Shown here in pieces: positions 36,601-47,123 of a DNA stretch of 64,000 bases. The stretch's first letter is position 1; each line of letters starts with the position of its first letter. The notes under the pieces were generated by a model, which did no database searches, was not told the DNA's origin, and was given only the letters and a program-made list of their open reading frames with translations. This DNA is from Ignelater luminosus (taxonomy: Eukaryota > Arthropoda > Insecta > Coleoptera > Elateridae): assembly GCA_011009095.1 (NCBI GenBank), contig VTPC01089954.1, positions 771,742 through 835,741 of the forward strand. Reading direction: 5' to 3'. Both the position numbers and the translations under genes were made by a program.

Positions 36601-39600
36601 AATACAATAACAAGTAAAATCTTTGCAGAGGTTTAAGGTTAAGTTGCCCAAAATATTATTTGTAATTAAATAACATAGCAGTATTACTTTTTATTTTGAG
36701 TTTTATGTATTTATTTTCTTTTAGAATGTAATAACAGTCAAACATAAGTATGACACAGTTAAAGCACTGGTCAATATTCTCTTCATATCAGAAAATGCCA
36801 GTGAAGAAAGTTTTTTAAGTATGTTTTGAAAATTTTCATAATAAACAAATAAAGGGGTATCATAGATTTTATTATGTTTGAGACATTTTCAAACAGATTC
36901 ACTATTTCTTCACATTTGGTAACAAAATAACAGTTTGGACTCAGAAACCTATTCTTGCCTGACGAATTAAATGTGTGGGGTTACATCAGAAAGAAAATCA
37001 TTATTCTATCGATAAATTATACCCTTTCTTCATTAATTTCTTATTTATTCAAACAGATCTTCCTATGTTAAAAAAGTGAAAGTAAAATAAATTAATAAAA
37101 GTCTAAGTGTTTTAACTTTCTTTTCCCCACATTTACATAAAATAATAGCCAAATTAAAATATTTATTATAAGAAGAATCATATCAAGCTCATAAATACAA
37201 GTCAAAGGAGATCAAGAATGTAAGATGTAACATGATTTACTGTACAAATTATGATAAAAGTAACCATTGCATTACCTTTCCATTTAGTTGTTGGGCAGGG
37301 GTAGTTATAAAATGTGCCACCGGACTAGATACAGCTGTTAAGGGTGAGAGTTCAGCAATTCCCTTTGGAACAATAGCCAATTTCTGCAAAAATATACCTT
37401 GACTAACTGGATAACCAGCCATTGGAACAACAGATAAAGCAGTTGTTTGTACCGGTTGTTGTTGGGTTGTTGTTACATTGTTCTACACAAAAAGACATTG
37501 ATTATAACAGTAGGAAACAAATCTAAAATAGGTATTAGCTTACTTCCTTTACACCATTGGGAACTGGTTGCTGTTTAGGTAACTGAGGAACAGTTACTCG
37601 TTCCGTTGGAGGAGGAGGTGGGGGTGGAGAAGGAGAAGAAACTTCTTGTGTTTTGGTTTCTCCAGAATTCTCTACAGCACTTGAAGGCGACTGTTCCCCC
37701 AAAATAGCACTAAAGTCAAAGTTGTCATACTGAGAAGCAATTTCTTTTTTTAGTCCATTAAGCCTTTGCTGTGCTGCTATTTTTTTCCCTAGCTAATCGT
37801 TCCATTTCATGTTCAAGTTCACGTTCTTTACGTTTTAAACTTTGTATGTACAATAGTGCTGAATGAAGAATACTCAGGTTTGATGTTTTCTTTTCGTCTA
37901 CTTGAGATGGAAGTTGCTTTTTCAAAACATCGAAACATTCTACAAGTAATAATAGATGTAATTTACATTAGGATCATTAAAAATTTAAAGAAATACAATT
38001 TTAACTTAATAATAAAGGTAACAACAGTAAACAGGATGTAACCATTTAGGCATTTCTATGCACCACAGTATTCTGAAATTTAAAATTGTGGTTATAATGT
38101 ATTATTGTTAAACATAGTAAGCTATGACAAGCTAGAATTCAATAATTTTATTGATTAAAAAAAGTTAATAGTAATTTATTTAATAAGAAAGCAAAATAGA
38201 ATTTTAGCAGATGAATCCAATATTATGGGCTCAGTTGAATCCTCGACCGCAAACAGTGAATTCATCTGTTAAAATTTATTTCGTATACGAGTCACATATA
38301 ATATTCTTTAGTAAAAGCTTTTCAAATTAGCATTAAAGCAATTAAAAGAAATTATTTTTAATCAAAAAATTATTCTAAAGTCAAATTTTGTAGTAGGCAT
38401 TGCTACAATGATATAGTTATGGAAACTATGTTTATTTAAAAAAACAGATTAAGAGGTTAAAAATGTATGTCTGTAAACAAGAATAATTCGCTAAAGTGTT
38501 GCTATGAGACCTTTAAGGCCTAGGCTGCTAATACAGTATTTTGCAAATTGTTAATAGTCTCCAAAGTAACAATTTTGAAGAGGGTATACTAAAAAATAAC
38601 TTTAAAAATGTAATTTCTAGGATTATTTATATCTTCTTCAATTTGCAAAATAACTAATTATCACAAAATTCTCAAATAGTAAATAGTTTAATTATACAAC
38701 AATTACATATTCCTTCCTGCCTTAAGTAGCCAAGTTCTTTAATTATTTTACTTAGGGCAGGAAAAAATGTGCAACTGTTGAAAAAAAAATTAAAATTATT
38801 TCAGTTTTTTTTAGATGAAATCACTTGTTTTTAACATGATTTACATTATTTTGGTGTAAGATGTCCAGCAGTGGTGGACTAACTGTTGTGGGATTCCCCT
38901 GCAAGATTTTTTTAAGGCCCTCCAACCAAACACTTAAAAGTCGTTAATTGAGGTTTGAGGGCAGCTTAGGATCTGAGGGCCCATTATATTCACCAGTGAT
39001 GTCCTGTACAACTTGTCCTTGCAGCTTGCATCAAGTACACAGTTGGTATTGTATTGCATATAAACAGTAAAGTTGCAAGTTATTTGCAAGTTGCAATTGT
39101 TATTTCCATCAACACCTTCATTTTGACAGTAATAACTATTATTTTTAAAAATGGCAGATGGTGTTCAAACAAGCATTTTTAAGAATAATTAATGGTTTTC
39201 TTCTTTAGTTTCCCAGTATTTTTTAAAGAGTTATTTATTAACTAAGTTAGAACAAGTGTTACTCAATAAGTGATAATTAGTGCTGTTTTATAGGTTTAAT
39301 TCAAAATCAGTTTATATGTGGAGATTAGTACACATTTTACAATAAAAACATTTTTCACATTTCAGGAAGTTTTATTGTTATTAATATTATAATAAATTTC
39401 CTATTCTTGACAATGCAATTTCATAGCTTGTTTAAGCACCAGCAGCTATTTTTAAATGTCCAGGATCACATATTTTGGGCAGCCTAATACCTTATATATT
39501 ACTAATGTCTGAGCATTAAACCGGACATTATTTTATATTTATACAAACTGTCTAGAATTTTAAGAAATATAGGTAACTCCTGTGGTTCAATGATGACTAA

Positions 39601-41280
39601 TATAATTCTGTAAGAACAAGAACAGAGAGCACCTTCAATTATCAAGACTACACTCTATTTCAAATTTATCGGAACGGTAAAAATGAACATATTATGTCAA
39701 TATTAGAAAGTCCTAAATTTTTATTTGTAGTACTTTTGGTTAAAAAGTTGCAGTGAATTCAAAATGCTTATTTCTTTGGAAACATTTAAACACTAATAAC
39801 TGATTAATGAAATACGTACATAACCTCGCTGTGGTTATTTTGACTGGTAACTTTTATTACAGAGAATGTTTATAAAATAATAGTGACCTTATGTAGGATT
39901 AGTTTTTAATTGAATCTGACGTTTGCTGTTCGGATAGATTTGGAATAGAGTTATACTATTATTTTAAGAACTGCCTACTAACAAAAATATATCAAGTGTT
40001 CTCTGTCCCTGCTGCTTTTAAAACTAGAATTACACTGCGGTCATTAGGCACGTTCGTTTATTTAGTTATTTCCGACAGAGAAGGAGTATCTAGATTATTA
40101 TTTGTGCGACAAAAACAAAATACAATTCCGAGCACTCGGAGCAAACGAACGCGAGTATTGCGTAACCACAGAAATTATCCATATTCCGCAAAATTCTAGG
40201 CAACCGGTATATTTTATTCACCTTTCAAATGAGCTCTACGATGTTTTTCCAGTTTATTATGCACTTCTCTCGTTCCCGATCGAAACACTAAAGGTGGCTG
40301 TTTACGTTTTTGTTCTCCACCTTCATCTATTACCAGCGGATTTATTATATCAAAACTATTTTGTATAACTCTTTGTTGATGTGATTGCTGCTGAGGCGGC
40401 TGCTGCTGCTGCTGCTGCTGTTGTTGTTGTTGCACTGTTGTAACGGCAGGCTCTAAAATAATATACAAATAAAAACATTAGAAATTTAGAATAACAAATA
40501 TTGAGGTTAGATTAGAATTAATACTAATGTCGGTAAAGGAAATTTGCAGTTTTCTATACCAGACAACCCAGAGTCTCATTAAGGACAAATTGAGGTCAGG
40601 AGAAGGGGAAAACGATTTGGATTCACGCAAAGTGGGAGGGAACTGCAAACAAATGAATAAAATATTTAAATAGTGGGTATTTTAAAGCTTCAAAGAAGTG
40701 AGATGTTATCAATTGCTTCCATTTTCCAAAACAAAAATATCCCACCCGATATATTAAAGGGTCTTTTTTTTATTTGGAGAATTGAATTTTATAAACTAGA
40801 AAGTTTTCAATTTCTAATTCTGTAAAAATGAGGTTTAAAAAGTTCTCACGAAATACAATAAATCATACATTCTTGCACTTGCTTAATTATTACGGAAACT
40901 TCTCCCTCATTACAGTTGCACATGGCATATCTTGCTTTTTTCTTAATTATGATATTTTTAAAATAAGAAGTAACAGTCATTAATAAGTCACTTCAAACTG
41001 TTTGACAAATTAAAGGTAATGCAATTAGAAGAATAAATAAGAGTAAGTAAATACAAAGACCCTTTGACGTTTTGTTACAATCTTTATAACAAAAAGAATG
41101 AGGAAAACATAACTGACCTTGTTTCGGTTTTATGATCGCGGTCGGTTGCGTCTGCGACGGAAGAGGCGCGGGCTGCGGGTGAGTTCGTACGAGGGGAGCT
41201 AAAGCTTGCCTCTGTTGCTGTTCCTTTAACTCTTGGAGCTCCAAATACCGCGCCGCTTCCAGCAGGGTATCCAAACTCAT
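30637..41280 (-). CDS. Mnt: Max-binding bHLH-Zip repressor Mnt, with frameshift
   Basis: Transcriptional repressor that pairs with Max at E-boxes and antagonises Myc. Coding exons on the minus strand: 41118-41280, 40222-40452, 37544-37939, 37276-37482, 30637-30723. The start MSLDTLLEAARYLELQ is the Sin3-interaction domain, which begins the protein in vertebrate Mnt, so I chose 41280 over the upstream in-frame ATG at 41376. Next come a polyglutamine tract and the bHLH-zipper (GTREVHNKLEKHRRAHLKEC, then KKTSNLSILHSALLYIQSLK and HEMERLAREK). The C terminus is Pro/Gln/Val-rich and ends APRPS. Exon 37544-37939 is one base too long for its phase: a run of seven T (37780-37786) shifts the frame right after LAREK. 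If real, it would cut the protein within the zipper. Corrected length is about 360 residues. Confidence 0.93.
32810..33694. mobile_element. Foldback MITE with TA target duplication
   Basis: 885-bp non-coding element. The ends read TACAGGGTGATCATTTT and its reverse complement, flanked by TA (32808-32809, 33695-33696). The inverted similarity extends about 150 bp inward on each side (AACTTCCCACCTTGAATAAC and GGTGGGAAGTT). The interior is itself made of alternating inverted modules carrying TTTCTTTGATGTAAAAGATT, so the whole can fold on itself. A G-rich stretch at about 33512-33552 repeats GGGGGTGGCTGGGG twice. The TA duplication suggests mobilisation by a Tc1/mariner transposase. Confidence 0.85.
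34281..34696. mobile_element. PIF/Harbinger-like MITE
   Basis: 416 bp, with ends GACCTGTATGACACTATGAA and an inverted near-copy finishing TTCATAGTGTCAAACAGGTC, flanked by TTA on both sides (34278-34280, 34697-34699). A three-base TTA/TAA duplication is typical of PIF/Harbinger. The inside is AT-rich, with many AAATTTTT blocks and no coding. Confidence 0.8.
37780..37786 (-). other. Mnt: Frameshifting homopolymer in Mnt zipper exon
   Basis: Seven T on the plus strand (seven A in the gene) where six would keep Mnt in frame. Read literally, translation stops eight codons after LAREK. All other Mnt exons are in phase, so this is either a real loss-of-frame allele or a base-call error. Confidence 0.85.
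37940..40221 (-). other. Mnt: Mnt intron within the bHLH region
   Basis: Phase-1 intron splitting the basic/helix-1 segment after HRRAHLK. AT-rich; no recognisable element or gene. Confidence 0.65.
40390..40440 (-). repeat. Mnt: CAG/CAA repeat encoding polyglutamine in Mnt
   Basis: Mixed CAG and CAA codons give eleven glutamines in a row, then PPQQQ. The pure GCT/CTG part on the plus strand can vary in length, while the CAA interruptions stabilise the rest. It lies between the SID and the bHLH domain. Confidence 0.9.
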
Positions 41281-43861
41281 CGTCTCCTCCTGACGGGGAG
41301 CTGAACTAGAAAAACAGTCGGAAGTACGTGTTAATTTTTTCTTCGGGGAAGTGAGAGCTAATCGCAGCATGTCCATAGAGATAGGTAGGTCACGGACACC
41401 TTGCTCGATCCGTGATTAAGATATTTTTTAAAAATTCACTGTGCCATTAATTCGGAAAACATGCACGGCCACAACATGCAACTGGAAACTGCAAGAACAA
41501 CATTTCTCAACAGCTACTCGCTTAAATTTACGAAAAAAAAATAATAACGCAAATAGTATTATGGCACCGACGCCCCTCCACGTGGCACGGAGTACGTTTA
41601 CCTCGAGCACGTGCTATGGTCGGTCTCATTCGGAGTAAATCGCCTACTAGCTCCTCACGCGGTAGCTGTCACGTCGCTCTTAAGAGTTTGTTATTACGGT
41701 TCAATTTCCAATGCAAAAGCCCGCGTGCACCAGACACCTTGCTACATTGACCGTACGCTGCAGCGTTGTCGCATATATGCACGCGTTATTAATAAACAAA
41801 AATGCATCAAATGGTGAAACATTGCAAATTTTCGTTACCTTAAGGGCAATAAACTAAATGTTCCGTCATGTATTAGTTTTGTTAATAAAATAAAGATTTA
41901 CATAGACGTTTTCTCATTAAAGCATATTCAATGGAATTGACACTATTATGATTCAAGTATCCTTTATAAATTTTTCAAACAAATAAAACCTATTATTTGT
42001 ATTCATACGTGTGCACTGTTAAGTTATTTAAAATAAAAATAGGGAAAAGAAAACATCAGCAGCATTATTAAACAGACAGAAAATAATGAATTCAACAGCA
42101 TCTAATAGCGGAATTGCTACCTCCAGCCTTTAGGTATAACAAATTAACAACCGAGACTTAGCCCACTTCATAAAAACAAAGACTATCGTATGCACAGCTA
42201 TCGCGATATTACTGATAGCGTGATTGGCAACGCTGTACGTCAATATGAGCTAAATTCGCCAGGATAACGTGGCCATAACGGACAGGTTTTTGTATACTAG
42301 CTTCTGGTGGCCCCGATTTTCATAAACAATTGTTATTAAACAGAAGCATTAACATTACAAAATAATCGATAAAAAAAAGTTACGCTAATATAAACAAGTA
42401 ACAATAACATCTCTGAGGAGAAAGATTTAATAGCGAAAATATCCACGTAAAGGCTATCATAAATTACACCTTTTGTTCAGAGTCACGTTTATGGGATCGT
42501 CGTACCTGCAAGGAGAGCAAGAAGCAGGTAGGATAGGTCGTGGGGGGGGCTGCGGCTGGGAAATCTTCACTCGTCACCATCCGAAATCAGACGGTAACTT
42601 CCATGGAGGGTGTGCTGGATTCAGATCACACAGACCGCAAGCACACCGTGGTTTTCTGCACCTAGACACCACCCCGTGTTGCCTCAAGCCGCCCTTCGCC
42701 GCCGTCGCACACGCTTCACAGCCGCCACATCACGTGTGTGCCGTAGCTGTATCGACCAATGGGCGCTGCGCGTCTAAACAAATGCGCGCGTGACGTAGTA
42801 GCACACACGCCCTTTGATTTAGTCACATTCAATTGTTTCACTTAATTATTTTAATAGTCCTTTTGGTAAATGCACTGCACTGTTTTTAAACTCATGGAAG
42901 CCTTGTAGGGCTTGTTATTTCTATTGTTGATGAGCATCACATGAGACATATACTACCACACAATCACATTCCCCCTCCGACTACAACCGTACCCCTTCCG
43001 CCAATAATTCTCCCCACTTATGTGATTGTCGTTTCTTGTGGTGCGCGGAGAAATGCGCAATATAGCTGTAAACTAGGAAATCACGTAGCAACACCCAGCA
43101 AAAATTCGAAAACAGTACGTCACGAATTTTTTTTTTGTCGAAGGAAAGTTGTTTTTTATAACTTTGGTGACACTTATGCTGGTATTAATTATTTTTATTG
43201 TCATTAGATTTATGTCTCGAAATTAAAATACAATTAAAACGGTGAAATCAATGAAGTTTCGAATTATTATATTTTGTTTACACAATAAATGCGTAAAGTT
43301 TCACACTATTGAACTTACGAATGATTCATTGAAGCTTACGTCACCGAATTAGGACAAGTAATAGATTTAAAAACGCGAATTAATCTTTATTAACAAATAC
43401 CTACAAAGTTAAATTTGCAAACAACACGATCGTACCGTGATGATTAACTGTTTGTTACCATTGCACATAAATGAAAGTGTTGTAGTTAGTAAATCAGTAA
43501 TTAACTGTTTTAGACCTTTTTATAAATTGGCAATTTGCCGGTGTTTTTTGGAAATACACTCCACATTTAGCAAAATTATTAAATCTTTTTACAGTCCTGT
43601 TTCGGACTTGTTTGTACTGCTTACAACAATATTATTCAACAAATTCAGTTGCTTAAACGCGACTATTGCAGCACTCAAATTATAGTGTCAGTACTAAAAT
43701 AAAAAGGCTTTTACAAAATATTTGCCTAAGGTATTTGCTTTTTATATTGAAAAACATCTTCTTAAAGTGCGTATTATCTAGTATTATCAAGGCCTGTATA
43801 TCATAGTGTGCGTTGAAAGGTAGGTCATTCTATACGTTTCAAGCATTGAGCTGGCGCAAAA
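41281..43861. promoter_or_regulatory. Head-to-head upstream region of Mnt, CpG- and E-box-containing
   Basis: Between the Mnt start and a strong ATG at 43862 on the other strand. It holds the Mnt 5' UTR and probably a non-coding first exon. The part at 42530-42800 is GC- and CpG-rich with a CCAAT box (CCAATGGG near 42757). CACGTG E-boxes lie at 41579-41584, 41608-41613 and 42731-42736. CACGTG is the site bound by Mnt/Max and Myc/Max, so autoregulation is conceivable. Open frames here (for example 42473-42793) look like by-products of GC content. Confidence 0.5.
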
Positions 43862-43892
43862 ATGGCGGCTAATACTGAAGAATATATGAAAA
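43862..43892 (+). CDS. Candidate first exon of an unidentified small gene
   Basis: ATG in a strong context (AAAATGGCGGCT) opens MAANTEEYMK and runs into a good donor (A|GTAAGC) in phase 1. The protein is not recognised. It could belong with the exons near 54.1-54.4 kb, but the phases do not fit without another exon or an indel. Confidence 0.4.
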
Positions 43893-45059
43893 GTAAGCAA
43901 GAAATGTATTTTCCCTTCATTTTAATATTCAAAAAACTGAGATTATGTTCATGCAACATTAACACGGCTACTCTAAATTCAAATTTAAATAAAAAGTAAG
44001 TGATTTGGAATTAATTATTGAATATGAACTAGCAATTTCCTGACCTTCGGAACGTGTTCAAAATCACATTCAAAGCTACCGTCCTAGTAATCAGTTTTTA
44101 GGAATATCTTGATTTCTAACGTAAATTGTTATATAACAATAAAAATAAATAACATTGATTAGATTATTTATTTGTAATCCTAATTTTCTGGTACAAGAAT
44201 GGCTGTTAATGCGATGACGTACTTTCGCAACACACGATTATTGTTTACGGACTTTTGCATATTATTACATGCAGTTTCCAATTTTTGCCTTTTGCTAACA
44301 TTTTCTTATTTTAAGCGTAAACATTTACGATAGGCACTATATACTGCATTTTACCAAATTTTACATACCTACATTATTTAAAATAATTAAAAAGACTTGC
44401 CTTTAGTTTTTAGTTTCAAATTTGTAATTACTAATTAGGTAACTACAAAGAAAAATACAAAAACTGTATGATGAAAGATACAAATTTTTACTTTAGATTG
44501 TTACATGTTCGGTATATCTAAGGTATAAATATACTGTGGGTGTACTGTGTGCCGCACAATGTGTGGCATATAGTGGTTACGTTATGAGTTATGACTAATC
44601 AAATCACTCGCAAGTAAAAAAGGTAACATAGTATGAAGGTAACGGCTTGATTCAACCTGATCAGTTTGGTTTAATCTTTGGAGATTGTAATCATAACCAG
44701 AAATTTGAAATTGGGCGTTATTTCGGGATCGCAATCGGGTGATGTGTGATCTTTATATTGAATATTAATTTCTTTTAACGCTAATAATTTTGCTGTTTCA
44801 TTTTAAAACGTTACTACCGAGATCTTAAGCAACATATTTATTGAAGGGAAGTAAGAAAATAAAATTTAATTTTTGACGACACATGTTTCGACCTTGAAAT
44901 CATGTCCAAAATTCCGATCTTTGTTCATAATAATAACATTGATTTTGACATAGACAAAGATTATTATTAATGTTAATTTCTGGTTTCACTGCAAAACTCA
45001 ACTTCTCTTTTTTCCAAAGTTTTTTATTTTGACCTTTTGTAATCCTTGTGTTCGTGTTA
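43893..45059. other. Non-coding stretch before the MITE cluster
   Basis: AT-rich and without recognisable features. Probably intron if the ATG at 43862 is real. Confidence 0.5.
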
Positions 45060-45571
45060 TGCCCGGTTTCTGAAAGCAATTTATCTAACCGATAAAGTTA
45101 TGCATTCCATAAATCGCCAAAAGGTGTTTCTCAAACGCTATGTTGCATTTATGAGACCGATATCGGCTTCATAAGTTATCGGAGCAAGTCGGTGCGATAA
45201 GTTATGTAGCGCCGGCGCATTCTACATCGGTTGAGGTTTCGCGCGGCTTTCTTTCAATTACCTATCGCTAACAGCAGGTTATGTTTAAAATGAAAGTGCC
45301 GGTATAGAACGACAGTATTGTTGAAAAATGTGTAACAGTTTCAAATTATTTCAGTTTTTTAAAGTATTTTTTGTCTTTCTAGTGTTGCAAGTGCAGTAGC
45401 CACCTATCGGTTTCTCTCGTAACTACTTAAGAAACCGTAACTACTTAAGAAACCGGATGTTATAAAGTAGAGTACAATATTTTCAGCAACACTTAAGAAG
45501 TTTATCGGTTCCATAAAGTTATGCATCCGATAACTATATGACACATAACACCACCTTTCAGAAACCGGGCA
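45060..45571. mobile_element. PIF/Harbinger-like MITE
   Basis: 512 bp, with perfect terminal inverted repeats TGCCCGGTTTCTGAAAG and CTTTCAGAAACCGGGCA, flanked by TTA (45057-45059, 45572-45574). Inside are inverted modules around CCGATAAAGTTATGCAT and a short tandem duplication near 45419-45455 (CGTAACTACTTAAGAAAC twice). No coding. Confidence 0.85.
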
Positions 45572-45598
45572 TTAGTCAGTTAAGGTATAAATTCACTA

Positions 45599-46816
45599 TT
45601 TGTGTTCAGAACCAGTAATCATGGTTACGCGCTACCAGCATCTGTTAGTCCTTAATTGGTGCGTTCGGTTTGCCCGCTTTGGTGCTCACGCTTCTACCAC
45701 AGATTAAATAAAGGTCAGATATTTCACTTCGACAAATTTATGGATTCTATTGCTCTCTCTCTCTCTCTCTCTCTCTCAAAGCAACTCCCAGAGCTTGCTA
45801 TTTTGACATATACTGCGCAAGCAGCACAGCGTTGTATGCACTTTTCATAAAATGCGCGTAAAAGAGTAGGCGTGGTAAACTCCCAGAGCTGCAAATGTAA
45901 ATGTGCAGAGACAAAAAATGGAAACATTGGTGGAATAGAGAGTGAAATATCTGATCTTAATTTAATCTGTGCTTCTAAGCGCACAATTCGGTCGTTGGTT
46001 TTGGTTTGTGTGCGCTCATGCAATGCTGACAATAATCTTTCGTGTTGAAGTCTATGAGCAGTTATGAGCCTTTAAAATGAATTAGTAATTATACTAATAT
46101 TTGCAAAACTATATTAACGTTTTTATATATTAACGTCATTTGAATTGTTAGATGATGATGTAAAATATATAACATTTATGTTAAAAAACTAGAAACTTTT
46201 ATTGTGCCTCTTATATTATCTGCAAGCAGAAATGTGATAAGTACTTTACAAAAGTATTTCAATAATAAATATTTTCATTTTTCAAAAATATTTAAATATT
46301 ATAAATACTTTCATACCTGTAACAGTATTTCTATTTTAAATATTTTAGTATTTAAACATTTAAACATTTAAAGAACTGTTGTTGGTATTTATAGTCCTGC
46401 ATTATTTAAATACTTTTTCTAGCATATGAATATTTTTTTCTCTCGATACTTAAATAAGTGCTTTAGAATTATTTACATATTTTTGGAATATCTAATAATC
46501 TTGTAAATGTGTTGATGTGTACATTTTATCGCGCGGACATTACAGCTACGTTATACAGCTTCGCTAACAGACGTTCCAATGACGTCATAATTGTATTTTA
46601 AGCATTCACAGTCACAATGCCAAAGCGAAAGGCATAAGCAACGCTTACAAGCGCTTAAAGCGTGTAAGCACCTAAACCGAACGCACCGGTTGTGTTCAGG
46701 AGCAAGCAGCAATTAGCAGAAAAAGTCAATTTCCGTAAAGGTAAAATCAACACTTTTAAAAGCGCTTTCTACGATACTAGCAGCGCGTACGCCTAATTAC
46801 TGCTCCTAAACACAAA
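45599..46816. mobile_element. Nested pair of inverted-repeat elements
   Basis: The outer arms, at about 45599-45648 and 46767-46816, are imperfect inverted copies (left TTTGTGTTCAGAACCAGTAA, right ending TTACTGCTCCTAAACACAAA). A second pair lies inside: GGTGCGTTCGGTTT at 45658 and its exact reverse complement ending at 46687. This fits one MITE inserted in another, or one element with complex ends. Target duplications are not clear. The interior is AT-rich and also carries the CT microsatellite. Confidence 0.6.
45753..45777. repeat. (CT)n microsatellite
   Basis: About twelve uninterrupted CT units. Confidence 0.95.
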
Positions 46817-46828
46817 CATTATTAGTAG

Positions 46829-47123
46829 TATTGATTGAATTAAATACATTTCTATCTCTAGTTCACGAACGGCTGGGCCGATTTTAATTTTCTTTGATGT
46901 AAAAGATTTTATAACCTTTAAAATAACGTATCACACATGGGGTAGTGCTATTTAAAATCTTGGAGTGGGAGTGGTTGGGAGGAGGGTAAAAGTTTCCCAG
47001 CTAATTAGAATAGGTTATTAAATGTCCCCCTCCATAACAAATTGACGTGTTTCAAGGATTTTTGATAATTCTACTAATTAAAGAGTTATTCAAGGTGGGA
47101 AATTTTCAAATGAAAGCCCTGTA
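46829..47123. mobile_element. Truncated copy of the foldback MITE
   Basis: Matches the right part of the 32810-33694 element: the TTGATTGAATTAAATACATT module, CGAACGGCTGGGCCGATTTT, CAAGGTGGGAA, and an end at CCCTGTA (47123). The left half is missing. Confidence 0.8.

Larger units (their letters stand above)
30724..37275 (-). other. Mnt: Mnt intron, 6.5 kb, with MITEs
   Basis: Phase-0 intron between the last two coding exons. It contains a foldback MITE (32810-33694) and a Harbinger-like MITE (34281-34696). Short open frames such as 31561-31794 look non-coding. Confidence 0.7.

Noticed and set aside
41281-41376. Upstream in-frame ATG extending Mnt by 32 residues
   Set aside because: Known Mnt proteins begin with the SID, so MSLDTLLEA is the better start; the extension was left as 5' UTR.
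42473-42793. 106-residue frame in the CpG-rich Mnt upstream region
   Set aside because: GC-rich promoter-like sequence; composition explains the lack of stops and no family is recognised.
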